Shown: positions 11,034-22,668 of the stretch, one piece after another
Position numbering within the stretch: the stretch's first letter is position 1
Layout: every line of letters begins with the position of its first letter
NCBI GenBank assembly: GCA_028386065.3
Contig: JAKUCV010000846.1
Location: forward strand, 1-64,000
Reading direction: 5' to 3'
Length of the DNA: 64,000 nucleotides
Source: Turnera subulata
Taxonomy: Eukaryota; Streptophyta; Magnoliopsida; Malpighiales; Passifloraceae
Notes under the pieces: generated by a model
Databases searched by the model: none
The model's input: only the letters and a program-made list of their open reading frames with translations
Told to the model about the DNA's origin: nothing
Made by a program: the position numbers and the translations under genes

Positions 11034-11700
11034 AGTCCGAATTAATAAAATATGAGTGGTCAAATTTGGGTGTTCATAGGCCCAAGCCTATTAACATTAC
11101 ACTAAAATCCTGTATGAGCTTAATTGGATTTAGTAGGAAATGAAATTTAGGCCCAAAAACATATTTGGGTTAAACAGTGGGTTTTGTTAGGCCTAGTGGT
11201 GATATTAGCTTTAGGCGCGGCTATGGATTTGGACATAGTTAGGCTTTGAGCTCTGTGAATCTTAGCCCGTAACATAATGGAGATGTGGACCGTGAGTGAG
11301 GGTAGAACCTTGGGCTTTGTCCCTGAACACTCTTTATGTTGCCCCTCGATCTAGTAAGTTTTTAACTTTATGAAGTCTGTTGAATTAATAAAATATGGGT
11401 GGTCAAATTTGTATGTTTACAGCCCCAAGCCTATTAACGTTATACTAAAATCTTGTATGAGCTTAATTGGATTTAATTGGAAATGAGCTTTAGGCCCAAG
11501 AACATATTTGGGTTAAATAGTGGGTTTTGCTAATGTAGGCTTTAGGCCTAGTGTTATATGGGCTTTAGGTCCGGCTATTGGATTTGGACATAGTTAGACT
11601 TTGAGCCCTGTGAACCTTAGGCCCGTAACATAATAGAGATGTGGACCGTGAGTGAGGGTAGACCCTTGGGCTTTTGTCCCTGAACATTCTTTATGTTGTG
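11034..11700. repeat. Direct tandem duplication, about 340-bp unit
   Basis: 11034-11345 and 11377-11698 match throughout with substitutions and small indels. Shared blocks include GAATTAATAAAATATG, CCCAAGCCTATTAAC, GAGCTTAATTGGATTTA, GGATTTGGACATAGTTAG and GAGATGTGGACCGTGAGTG. Each unit starts with an LTR-end-like word (GGTCAAATTTG...GTT-A). No ORF is preserved in both units. Confidence 0.88.
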
Positions 11701-13140
11701 CTAGATGGAGTCGGGTTTGTTAAGTGGTTGCATTTCACGACCAAGCATGGTTTTGTATTGTACACTTGTGTGATATTGGCATTTACAGGTTTAGGCACGA
11801 GTCATACCTCAGGAGCAGCAGGATCTAGTGCTGAACAGGCAGAGTGACGTCATAACTGAGGTGACTTTATAAGACATATGTGTTTGTATGCGAATGCTTG
11901 TTAGTATGGTGAGGTAATACTGTTTGCCATGTATGCTGCATGCTATTGATTATGTTGAGTGTCTGATTGGTATGTGCTTTATTTCCATGTTGATTACTTA
12001 TGAGCTGCTATTGTCATCTGTACGATATGCGTTATACGTTGCTTTGCCAGTGTCATGTATGTTTATAAGCCATAGGCTCGATTTTGAGAACCTTTGTCAT
12101 AGCACACAATGTGTATAAATAATTTGAGGATCACCCTATAGTGAAGGCATAAATGGTAACTAGTAATCCTGGACAATAATAATTCTACTGTGGGGCTGTT
12201 GACTGGTAGCACCCAGCGGGTACCCCTTGGGTCCTATTATAGTAGTGAGACATATTCAGAGAGACGGCGACGAGGGGTTAAGTGGGTACGCCCCTCGATT
12301 AGTACACTAGTGAGAGTACCCCTCACAGAGCTAGCGCCTTGGATATTTTTCGGGTGTGCCCTTGGTTTCTTTGTTATTACTTATTCATTTTTTGAGAGCA
12401 CCCGTCACAGAGCTGGCGACTTGGAGATTGTCGGGTGTGCCCAAAGGTTATTGTATTACTATGTATTCCTTGAGGAGAGTACCCGAGAGTGTCGGCACCT
12501 GGTTAGTAGTGGTTATTTTTTTATCGGAACTTGCCCATTCCTGCCCTAAGGAATTGACCAGTAGCTACCACGACCGACGCACACAGTAAAGAGCCCTAAA
12601 TAATAATAAGAAAGACTATAATTAGATAACCCATAATGAACTTGTTGTGTGGTATATGATACATGTTGATTATTTGTGTGTGTAATAGTGGTCGTGGCCT
12701 TACTTACCCTATGAGCCTAGCTTCGCATTCCTACATACATGTCTTATTCTATTCATTGAGTAGGCGACTCATATCAATCGCCACCGTGGTTTTACAGATT
12801 CCTTGTACCTGGCTGATTGCTTTTACATCACCAAGTTGCATACGCTTTTGTCTCAGCAAGTAGTTGTGCCTCCAAATCCTTAGGGTCAGCACTGCATATG
12901 ATTTATTCTTGATATTGGATTTGATATTTGTTTTCCGCTGCACGTTTTATCGGGATGCTGTTTATATTCTATTTACTTTTTGACCACATGGTATTTTAGC
13001 GGGTTTTATTGGTGTTGATTTTGGCTGATAAGCCTGATATGATTTTGAGAGTTATTACACCCTAGTGATTACTTTTGGTATTTTGGATATCTTCATGAAT
13101 ATGTTGGATCTAGTATATTTTTAACCTCATCTTACCCCCC
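11701..13140. other. Non-coding repeat-like stretch with an 83-bp triplicate
   Basis: I find no credible gene. The open frame at 12190-12549 has no recognisable domain and coincides with a local repeat: GAGAGTACCCCTCACAGAGCT (about 12311), GAGAGCACCCGTCACAGAGCT (about 12394) and GAGAGTACCCGAGAGTGTCGG (about 12476), about 83 bp apart, each followed by a GGC-CTTGG/CACCTGG word. It is probably part of an old LTR or internal region of an unidentified element. Confidence 0.5.
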
Positions 13141-13162
13141 GCCCCCAAACTTTAGGTCAAAC

Positions 13163-13940
13163 TTAAACAACCCCATGAAAAAAATGGGTTTTGACCCCTC
13201 CAATTTCATTACTCACCATTTAAACTCATGTTATTGAAAAAATATTTATGTTAGGGTTTTAAAGTTTCAATTAGGTGATTTAACGGAACACACGGATGAA
13301 TAACACGTGGCAAGATATTAATCGTTTGTTACTTTTTTCCTGTTATTTTATTTGAAAAAAAATAGTGGAAAAAGAAAACAGCAAAAATTATTACTTTTTT
13401 TAACAAAATAAATAAATTGAAATATCTATTTGATAGAAAAAATAAAATAAAAAAAATATTGAAGCGTGTAAAAAATAAAACCCTTAATACTTTTTTTTTT
13501 TCATCCAGTATCCGGAGCTCTGTCCCGACTAATCCGGATTCGACTCAGCTTGCACACCTGGGTATGGTGGGTGACCTGGGTATGTTGGGTGATTCTCCCA
13601 ATGAGAATTTTCTGCGTACACGAAGACTCGAACCTGTCACCTCGCTTAAGCGGAACCAATTGCCTTACTACTTGGACCAACCGAAGCAGCTCGCGATTGG
13701 CGTTGGTTCAACTTCGACGATGCTTTTTCTATTTTTTTTTTATACTATAATATTATTATTTTTTTATTGCACAAATAAAAAAGGAAATAAATGGTTTATA
13801 TAAAATTTTTATTTAACGGTCAAGATATTGCCACTCATTTACATGAAACTTCACCGAATTGGTCCAACCAAAAGAGTTGGACCAGGAAATAATCAAAATC
13901 CATAGGTCAAAACCCATTCTTTTTTTAGGGGCTTATTTAA
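13163..13940. mobile_element. Non-autonomous TIR element (about 0.78 kb) with nested SINE
   Basis: The left end (13163-13197) carries TTAAACAACCCCATGAAAAA then ATGGGTTTTGACCC. The reverse complement of 13903-13940 reads TTAAATAAGCCCCTAAAAAA then GAATGGGTTTTGACC. These are imperfect inverted repeats of about 35 bp. The interior is AT-rich with no transposase. A small perfect hairpin (GGTCCAAC / GTTGGACC, 13861-13883) sits near the right end. TSD and superfamily are not clear. Confidence 0.6.
13565..13700 (-). mobile_element. tRNA-derived SINE-like insertion
   Basis: On the minus strand a box-A-like GGTCCAAGTAGTAAGGC lies about 40 bp before a box-B-like GGTTCGAGTCTTC, the spacing of a Pol III internal promoter. 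It lies within the TIR element. It is not a tRNA gene: no cloverleaf or acceptor stem is present. TSD not identified. Confidence 0.5.
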
Positions 13941-14367
13941 CAAAATATGTGTACGCAAGGGCCCAGACGAAAATTTAGTTTATTGTTGTCTTCTTGAGTT
14001 ATTGTTATTTGTTTGTTGGAGTTAACTAATGTGCCTCTGAAGAGGCCGTAATGAGTCTGTATTCAGTCTTGTAAATTTGTGACTGTTTTGATTTCTGGAA
14101 TATTACAGAACAATCGTTAGCATAAAAAAAACAAAATATGTGTACGCACAGTATGAACGTGGCATGCTGCATGGGAGATAAAGCATGCTAGTATTTTCCA
14201 AGAGCTGGAACAGTTGACAGCGAATGGAATGAAAATGAAACCTAATTAAGCCTACAATATATATATATATATATATGGTCTTTGGGATCTTCATTCCAAC
14301 AAAGAACATGAACTTCATTTATATACGATAACACACGTACTTCTTTAGATTTATTGCTTTTACATCA

Positions 14368-14970
14368 GTGACATGCCTGCTAGAAGAATTGGCTAGCCCA
14401 TCAAGCTACATCAGGTCAGTGAGTTGCAATGCAAGACTATCAAGCAAGAAGAGAAATTGGCATCGCAGTTGGCTAGCCTGCAAGAAGATTAATTGGTTGA
14501 TAAGCCCATCTTGCCCCACTGGAAACGAAGCTTCTTCCCTGCAGGCAAAATATAGGGAGTTCAAATGCTACAGTAAAACTCTCGCTAGCTAGAAGAGAAA
14601 TTGACATCGCAGTTGGCTAGCCAGCAAGAAGAATTGGTTGATAAGCCCGTCTCTGAGATTACCAAGCACAGGACTCTGGGTTGTCCTATGGGTTATGAGG
14701 AAGCGCATGAAGTGTTCCAAAACCACGAGAAGGCCATGGCTGGTGTCCTCAGGGAGGCTCAATTGATGAGGCTAGACACCCTTAAGGAGTTGCTAGAGAT
14801 TTTAACCCCACGCCAGGGAGTAGAGCTTTTGGCAGCAGGGAAGAAGCTTCATTTCTGCTTGCATCAGTAGGGAAAAGATAGGCGGCTTATCAGCCAATTC
14901 TTCTTGCAGGCTAGCTATCTGGGATGTTAATTTCTCTTCTTGCTTGATAGTCTTGGTAGCAAAAGCGAAT
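14368..14970. pseudogene. DOG1-domain protein fragments with rearranged, partly inverted exon copies
   Basis: The plus strand at 14601-14870 reads the C-terminal part of a DOG1 domain as found in seed-dormancy DOG1-like and TGA-type bZIP proteins: EAHEVFQNHEKAM, VLREAQLMRLDTLKELLEIL, TPRQGVELLAAGKKLH. The preceding coiled-coil piece (IKQEEKLASQLASLQEEL type) is present three times: 14420-14500 (+), 14594-14655 (+) and 14880-14965 on the minus strand. No start, no complete domain and no common frame remain. Host gene-like sequence was copied and inverted here, either locally or after capture by a transposon. Expression as a protein is unlikely. Confidence 0.65.
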
Positions 14971-15567
14971 TCAAAGTAGCTGCTACTGAGGTTTTTACCC
15001 CGGGCCACAGTGAGGTAAAAACCTCGGAAAGCACTCTTCAGATAGAAAATCCTGCTGGTCTTGGAGGGTATATCTCCACCTTGTAACAATATATTTCCTG
15101 CAATTGTATTTATTTGCATGTAAGTCCTGTAACCCTATATAATTTTTCTGTCTCAAGCTTTATACTATCTCGGTTTTGATTATTCTTATTTTTTGCTGAT
15201 AACTTGTAGAATCCCTGTATCTGATCTTTCTCATCAGATTCAAAGTAAGCAGAAGCAATTCAAGGTAAAAGCATAATTTTAGTCATTCTTTATTACAATC
15301 TCATGTTTCTATCATTTTTTAAAAGTGTTTCTGCTTTGTTTGTTCATTTAAGTAAACACTAATTGTCAGTCTTATAATTTGGATTGTGTACTGTAGGGTG
15401 ATGGACATGCTGATGAACGTGAGCCAACAAAGGAAGAGCCTAGGGCCAAAAGGTTACATATATGCAGGTCATAGTATGTATGAGAACGTAAGTAGAAAGG
15501 ACCTGCAAATCTGTATTTTCTTTAAAAAGGATTAACCACAAATAATTTCTCTGAAGCTAGCTCATTG

Positions 15568-15638
15568 CATTTTGTTATTGAGCAAAAGCATAGGGAAAAG
15601 ATTAACAAAAAACTGAAAACTCTCCGGGCACTGGTATA
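15568..15638 (+). pseudogene. bHLH domain fragment
   Basis: The frame reads HFVIEQKHREKINKKLKTLR then ALV and a stop. The spacing H-x3-E-x3-R-E-K-I fits the basic region and helix 1 of plant bHLH transcription factors, and LKTLRALV fits the end of helix 1. A possible upstream exon (about 15394-15465, GDGHADEREPTKEEPRAKRL) is preceded by an AG. Loop, helix 2 and the rest of the protein are not found. The TAA after V could be real or the start of an intron at GTATAA. Probably a gene relic. Confidence 0.5.
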
Positions 15639-15639
15639 A

Positions 15640-17590
15640 CCCAAAGTCACACCAAGGTCATATTCATTATTCTTTCTCCTTTGTGGCAATTTTCGGTTTT
15701 TTTGGAAGATGATAATATGTTTCTGGTTCTCTCTGTTATGCAAGAAGGTGTACGGCTCAGTAGAATCCTTTACCTAGATTGTTATTTTATTTTCATAGAT
15801 TGTTTACTTTAAACACGTACTGTGTCTTTCATTCAATTTCTAATATAAAATTAACAAGTACCTTGTGGTGCAAATACACCTTGTCTATATAAACATATAC
15901 ACCAATATGCTATTGTTAGTGCTTTGTGATATCCAGAAAGGGATTATTAGATGCTCAAACTTTCATAACTGGTGAGAGTATGTTATTAGTACTTGTCTGA
16001 TTGAGCTCTTTCTCTTTCTTGAACTTCAAGAGGTACCACTTGAAGTTACCTACTATGGATTAATCGTTGATTTTCTAATTAATTCATATTCTCACTGGGG
16101 AACTCATAAACTATCCAAAAGGAACATTTTCATATTTGTTTCGATTGGGAGTATCGGATCACATGCTATTTGGTTTCAAACATAGATTTCACTGATGGGC
16201 TTCTGTATGATTGTTTTTCTTCATGACTTCAGTGGCAGTGGCTCGGCATACATATGTTTCAAACATAGAATTCACTCTGTCTAGCTTCTCAAACTGTAAG
16301 TCTTGTGAAATCATTGTTCAAGGGGCTATTTAGATTGTTAATGTTTAATGTTGTGTTTGGACTTAAATAATCTCCTTCAGTAGCTGCTCTAGTTTTAAAA
16401 TTAAAGGCTGTATAAGCAGCTTATTTTGTCTGCTGTAAAAAGAGCATCTAACTTCATTGCATGAACTTGAGCATCTAAAACACATGCTGAAGTATTTGAC
16501 TATGCTTGTTTCATTTCTTTTCACTAATATTATCCATAATAATTCAGCTATATTACTGAATCAGAATCTCTTTTGCCTTTCCTGTCTCTCTCATTCTTCT
16601 TATTATTTCAATAACTTGACATTAAGTTTACACTTCATCATTTTTATAGTATCTGAACTTGGTTATCAATAACCAACAAGGATGTGTAATTCAAGTTGAT
16701 TAATGAGTGGTGATCTTGCTGATTTTTGTTTTACTAGTTTTGAGCTCAACGATTTAACTTTTGAGTACAATTTGTGAGGTTTATCAGTTTATTGAGACAT
16801 TTGACCATTCTACTGCTGTTATTACCTTTTTTCCTGCAGCACCATTGACAATACAAGCATTTATTGGAACTTATAGTGCTGATGTTGAACATAATGTCTT
16901 CAAGGTATTTTAATGGAATTGAGTTTAAAGTTGTGATTGAGCTCCCAGATAATCTAGGATGGAAAATGAAGTTCATGGGACTATGCTAGAATAGAGTTTT
17001 AGGAGGTAGTGGCTATATATGAACTATGTTTAGTTAGTGGATTTGGATTATGTATTTAACGCATATGATCATTATTATAATTTCATAAATCTCAGTTTTG
17101 ATTATTGTTTGTGTTATTGATATTATTGTGTATGGTTAATTATAATTCTAGTTGGTCATTCAAAAAAGTACAGGTTTCACTGTTTATGTTTATATATGCA
17201 AGTTGATATTATGAATTTCTAGTTCCTAAATCTATGCAGTAATATTGAAAAGATTCAAAGGTTGTGGGCAGTAATTTTTGTAACAGAATCTTGCTGTCAA
17301 AAGTGCCAATCTTTTGTAATTTAGCATACCAAAATACCGAAAGTTCAAATGCTACACTAAAACTCTGAAATTTTCAATTTGTAGGGTTGTTGCTGGGTTG
17401 TCTAGAAAACTCCTACAAACAATTTGTGACAGAAGTTATGGTGGGAGTTTCATGAACTCCCAAAATTGCGGGGCTTAAAACTCCCAAATTTGTTTCTAAA
17501 ACTCGTGCAATCTTTTGAATCTTTTTTACTATGTATAGACCAGAAAACCAAAGGTAGTAAACTACTATACTTAATTCAATTTATTTTGCT
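15640..17590. other. AT-rich, intron-like or intergenic stretch; one possible exon
   Basis: Mostly T-rich plant intron-like sequence with no long ORF. One short candidate exon at about 16839-16903 (+) lies between TTTTCCTGCAG and AAG|GTATTTT and reads PLTIQAFIGTYSADVEHNVF; I do not recognise it. Otherwise nothing supported. Confidence 0.3.
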
Positions 17591-17593
17591 TAC

Positions 17594-18150
17594 AGAGGCC
17601 CATTCTTGAGATCATCAAGTACTCCATCTTTCATAATTTGATCAACTCCAACCCCTTGTGTGGTAGTATTCTCCTCACTGGCTATAAAGACTGCCACTAC
17701 AGTGGACTTTAAGGAAGGCTTTTCCTGCCCCAGCTTCTTCATGAGTTCTGTGACAAGGGCAACATGTCCTAGACAATCCGTAGTCCCACGACCATGAAGT
17801 TTGTCTCCATCAATACTCATTGAGAATGGATCAAAATTCTGCAAAAAGTAACATCAGCCCTCTGCATATAACTTCAACAAGTTATACTACTAGAAAACCA
17901 GTCTAAAGAAGCAAAAGAGTTTGAAAAAAAACGACAAAATTAATGAAGAAAACTAACCCAGTAATCGGGATTAGCAGTGAAACGTCCATATGCATGCCAC
18001 TCCAGCAATGGTGCTGTAAGGGTGAGCACATCAAGTAAGTGGTTCACAATCCTGTCCTTGTGAAGTCTGGTGGGTTGTTCTGTAGATAACATAATATGAG
18101 CTGTGTGGATATAGCTAGGGTGCAAAGCGGGTAATGAAAAGAAGTTCGAA
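17594..18150 (-). pseudogene. Acetylornithine deacetylase (M20 family) gene fragment
   Basis: The exon at 17838-17594 has good splice signals (TTTTTGCAG before it, GTAAGC after). It encodes a well-conserved M20 metallopeptidase segment: NFDPFSMSIDGDKLHGRGTT, DCLGHVALVTELMKKLG, VVAVFIASEEN, GVGVDQIMKDGVLDDLKNGP. The metal-ligand Asp in GRGTTDCLG and the catalytic/ligand Glu pair in SEEN are present. The upstream piece (about 18105-17958) reads NNPPDF, a 1-bp shift, KDRIVNHLLDVLT, then TANPDYW before a GTTAGT donor. The usual metal-site block before TANP is deleted or scrambled. No later exon follows. The intact enzyme would act in plastid arginine synthesis; this is a partial gene. Confidence 0.85.
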
Positions 18151-18239
18151 TTTCCCAGTAAATCATATCTACACAGGAAACATAGCATGTAGAGAAACAT
18201 ATCAGAAAAATTTGAAGGCCTGCATAAAATAAAATCATT

Positions 18240-20160
18240 ACAGACTCCAAAATCCTAGTGGAATCATTACAGCGCAACAGAAATGAAATCATGATTTAAG
18301 GTTCTAGCATCCAACAAAAGAAACCGTAGATTAGGTAGTAAAAAGTTATAAACAAAAACACTATATGTATCATTTGCATTTGGAACCGTAGCTGAAAAAA
18401 TTCTCTCCAAATTCTGGAACCCCAAATCGGATATATCACCAAAACAGAAATAGTTCAGCAGATAGGTGGACACATATTTTTGTGCTTCAGCCCACAATTT
18501 AACTTACCTTGTACGGCTCTTGAGAGCTTCAGTGCATGCAAAAGCTTCATCAACTTTTTCATTTGATAGCCCCTTCAACTTAAACTCCAGAAGATGAAGG
18601 TGATGCATGCATCAGAGAGGGCGACAAAGGAGATATTATCCCAGACACATTCAGTTTATCTATAACATTGTTTTCAAGACTTTTCTTTACAACTTATTTA
18701 TATAGTTTTTCCATATTTGTTAATTTTTATTGGATAAAAATGTATAATTTGCATGCATTAAAAATTTATACAAACACTGTAATTTGCAACCAACTTTGAC
18801 ACCCATATATATATTCTTTTTTTATTCTTATCTCGTTAATTGCTGTTGTTATTTTGTTTCCAACAAATTTCATTTCCAAGGAATTTCTCACTATTTTATG
18901 TCATGAGAGTAATTATTATGCTAGCCTAAAATTTTTTATTAAGGGTTGGCCATGGATTCAACTTTTTTATGATGAATATTAAAAAAATTAAATTGATTAT
19001 TAAGAATATAAGGTTATAAACAAACCAAGTAAAAGTTAATATTTTACATAAAAAATTGCAGCATTTGTCTTCATAAGATAGAATGTATTTAAAAATAAGT
19101 TCTAAAATAAAATAAAGTGTGTTAAAAAATATGTTTAAAAGCATAGCAGCATCACCTACACATTCTCACTCTCCCTCTTACTATCTGATTAGGAGCAGTG
19201 TTTGTGTGTTTTACATATGACAAAATAGTTGAAGGAGAATGTCAAAGTACTTCTTTTTAAACATTCATATATTCATATATCTTTCACTCTCCGTCACCTA
19301 TTACCCTTACTAAAATAATAGTGTTTCATAACAGACAGTGGATGGTTTATTTGTAAGAAAACTATATAGTTTTTCTATTTTCTATACTCACACACTCTTT
19401 GTAGTATTCACACACTCTTTCTCTCTCTCCATATGGCTATTAACCTTATTAAAAAGTAAGTGCCTCACAGCAGACAATAAATTGCCTATTTGAAAAAAAG
19501 AAACACTCTTTCTCTCTCTCTCTCTCTCCATGTCTCTATTAGCCTTATTAAAAAGTAATGTTTCACAACAGACAATAAATGGCCTATTAGAAAGAAGATA
19601 CTCTTCTGTACTTTTTACTAATTTCTATACACACACTCTCTTTATCAATGTATGTCTGGAAATGAGACTGCTATTCTAGTATTCACACACTCTTTCTCTC
19701 TCTCCCCATTTCTTTATTAACCTTTATAAAAGTAATATCTCACAACAGACAATAATGACCTATTAGAAAGGAGACACTCTTCAGTACCTTTTACTAATTT
19801 CTATACACATACTCTCTTTACCAATGCATATCAGGAAAAGAGACTGTCACTCTCTTTACCAATGCATGTCAGGAAAGAAGAATGGCCTATTAGAAAGGAG
19901 ACACTCTATACCTTTTACTAATTTCTATACACATAATTTCTTTGCCAATGCATGTCAGAAAAAGAGACTGTCACTCTTTTACCAATGCAGGTCAGGAAAA
20001 AAGATTGTTGTGCATATTTTTCTAATTTTCATTTCCATGCACACTCACTCTACTCTATACCTATAGTGCAGCTAATTTTAGGGCGTGGAAATGAAAAACA
20101 AAAGAAGAGAGAATTATAACATCTATATATCCTTAAACCGAAAGTATTGATCTATATAGA
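18240..20160. repeat. Segmental duplication copy A
   Basis: 18240-18960 is colinear with about 31290-32400 (shared blocks: ATCATGATTTAAGGTTCTAG, GAAAAAATTCTCTCCAA, AAATCGGATATAT, GCTTCATCAACTT, TAACATTGTTTTCAAGA, TGGATAAAAATGTATAATTT). The tail 20070-20160 matches 42860-42975 (GGACGTGAAAATGAAAA-type word, AATTATAA-ATCTATATATCC, AACCACCATGATGGAA). Copy B is split by the hAT and copia insertions. A short minus-strand ORF piece ending in an AAG|GTAAGT-like site lies at 18511-18605; its product is not recognised. Confidence 0.85.
19190..20060. repeat. Imperfect minisatellite with CT-rich blocks
   Basis: Repeated words recur in order: CACACTCTTTCTCTCTCTC, TATTAACCTTATTAAAA, CTCACAACAGACAATAA, GGCCTATTAGAAAG-GA, CTTTTTACTAATTTCTATAC and ACCAATGCATGTCAGGAAA. 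Unit length is roughly 110-160 bp with many indels. A shorter version lies in copy B at 32640-33025. Confidence 0.8.
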
Positions 20161-20169
20161 ACTAATAAC

Positions 20170-21218
20170 CACCATGATGGAAGGACGACGTAAAGGTCAA
20201 GATCGTCATCTAATAGCACCACTAGCTTATATAGCCAACATGGAGCAAAATCGAAAATCGATATCGATAGGGTTGGGTGCTACAGTGGGTGGAGTAGAAC
20301 CCGATCAAAACCAATTGTCTTATTTCGGGAATGCCAAGCTAGCTAGCTAGAAGAAGATGAATATATAGATTTAAAAGACGGAGCAGTGTCATCAGCATCG
20401 AAGAGCTTTTGTTGCTGTTGTAGCTGTGGTATGAGCATTGATAGTTACTCTATACAAGAACCCTGCTATAATATTCATGACTACCACTTCCCATGACTGC
20501 TACAGCTTGGATTCTACATTTCGTTTTGAGTAAATCGATCAACAATTCTCCTAAAGCATTCGTTTACCACTTCCCATGCTATGACCTTAATTGGAGTTGC
20601 ATTACGTTCTTAACTACATATAGACTTCCTGGGTGCAAGTCACCTGGCTCCATCCGCCAGGTTAGTGACCAAGGTAATCCGCCTTCGATTTCCTGCTTGT
20701 TTTCCTCCATTAGCCCTTTGCAGCTTCTCATCATGGACCTTTAAGAAATCAGAGGATTAATTAGTTCATACAATTTTTGATGATGCTGAGGAGGAGGAGG
20801 GTCATTGTGTAGCTTACCTATATATGCAAGTTTGGACTTTGGCAATGGAGGCTTCGTTGCTATTTTTCTTCTGAGTACAATCTTCTGTCACTTTTTTTTC
20901 ACACGGACATCTTCCTCTTAAGTTTATTGTTGCCAGTTTGTTTACTCTATTAGAGGAATGTGGTCTCAGGCTAGAAAGAAAAAGCAAGCCGTTACACAGA
21001 GCAAACGGCTTAAGCAAAAACTAGCCTGCCGAGGTACCCCTTTTGTCCTTTCTTGGTAGCTCTATCATAATTATGATTTCTATCATTATGTGTTTGCTGC
21101 TTTAGGTCGTGAAAAATTGAGCCCCAACCTCTTCGGCAGGTTTACATCCACCACATACAGAACCCCGGGAAATGCTGCTCTCACTATATATAACATTTGC
21201 TATACATACATAGATATA
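20170..21218. other. No supported gene
   Basis: Contains short frames only. The ATG at 20162 (MMEGRRKGQDR) aligns only at its first codons with the frame at 42968, so neither is convincingly coding. CT/AG-rich and AT-rich stretches, no domain recognised. Confidence 0.3.
21210..21218 (+). repeat. 9-bp target-site duplication of the MULE, left copy
   Basis: ATAGATATA, identical to 27709-27717 on the other side of the element. Confidence 0.95.
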
Positions 21219-21412
21219 GAGTAAATAGTATTTTCTGTCCTTACATTTTGTCGATTTCGCATTTGTTGTCCCTCTTCCTTCAATTTCACTCAACAGGTCC
21301 CTCAACTCTCAGTTTACCGGGCCACTACGTCCTTTGTACCCTTTGTCGCCGGTTGGATGCTGTGGGAGTGACACGTGTCTGTGGGGCCCGTGCGCCGCCC
21401 ATTTCTTTTTTG
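21219..21412 (+). repeat. Left terminal inverted repeat of the MULE
   Basis: Aligns over about 190 bp with the reverse complement of 27525-27708. It includes a CACGTGTC word inside GTGACACGTGTCTGTGGGGC, found in both TIRs, which could serve as a host or transposase binding site. Confidence 0.93.
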
Positions 21413-22668
21413 TATTCGGTATTTTTGTTTTCTCAATTTTCCATTTCCTAAATCTTTTTCAATTTTCCATTTCCACAAGGTTTTAAAAATAATTTGAAAA
21501 ATGATAAACGTAGTGGCGCCCGCGCGCACTTTGTCGGCTGAAATTGTTTTTTAATAAAATAAGACTTATGGGGCCCACGAATTGAAGCAGGGGTGAGAGT
21601 GTTTGGGCGGGAGTTTTATCGCCCTCGCTTGGTGTTTAGGCGAATTTTTAATTTGAAAAGGGCGGAGTGAACGAAGCGGGGGAAGTGAGTCTGACGTGTG
21701 GGTCCCAGTCACGTGGGCTTGTCCGCCATTACGTGCAATTAATGCACGCGTGGTGTGTAGGTGGGAAATTTACTGCCCAACGAAGACGACAACGTATTGG
21801 TGTGTGCGCGTTTTAGTTAGGCAATTTTAGGTCAGTTTTGCATGAAACGGTAGACCTATTGTCGTTTATGTTAATGATGTGGCTGAATAACACAAAAAAA
21901 CGGTAAGTGTTTGGGTAGGGGACGGAAAACTCTAATTCTCAATCTCTCTCTCTCTTATCAGAAGGGAAAAAACGAAGCAAATAAAGAAAGATAACAAAAA
22001 CGATCTTCAGAGAGTGAGAGGGAAATATACCGAGGTGTGAGTGTGAGTTTGAGGTAGGGAGATGACCGTCTGTGTTTGATGTAGGAAGGTGAGTGTGTGA
22101 GACGGTAAGGGAGGTCGAGTGTGGGTGTCTTTCTATTCATCTCTCCGTCACTGGTCATGCCATCTATAGAGATAGAGAAAAAGTTTGAGTCCAGCTGGGA
22201 GGAATCTTGGTAAAGGCTGGGTTGTGGGCACCTGTTGAGAAGATTCGCGTCATTGTCGACCCAGGTTTGTTCTATCCCTTTTTGGCTTTGCGAATGGGTT
22301 GCTGACTTGTTGTTCTTCTTGTTATACTATTTCTTATAGTTGTTTGTGTGGTTCTGATTGCCTTGAACACTGTTAATGGTGGGGGTTTGTTGTCTGTTGT
22401 CGCTGGTGAAAGAGGCATCTGTGCATCCGTGCATAACTTTATCTTTCTTTTTGTATATGTGGATTTGTGGATTTAGGGTAGCTCACATGCTCGTGAACTG
22501 TATTGACCATTTTATAAACTTTTAGATCTGAAATCGTGATTGTTAGTTTGTGGTCCATTGATTAAACTATAGTTGGTGTTTTAATTTAAAACATTGTAGG
22601 GTCTGTGTCTTGTTCAAAGAATAATATTTGTATATGCTTTGTGGTGCAGGTAGGGAGGGTAGTGCGTT

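Noticed and set aside
12190..12549. 119-residue frame on the plus strand
   Set aside because: No domain; it lies over an 83-bp local repeat and has no gene-like context.
13600..13690. tRNA gene
   Set aside because: Only box-A/B-like words; no cloverleaf, acceptor stem or anticodon arm.
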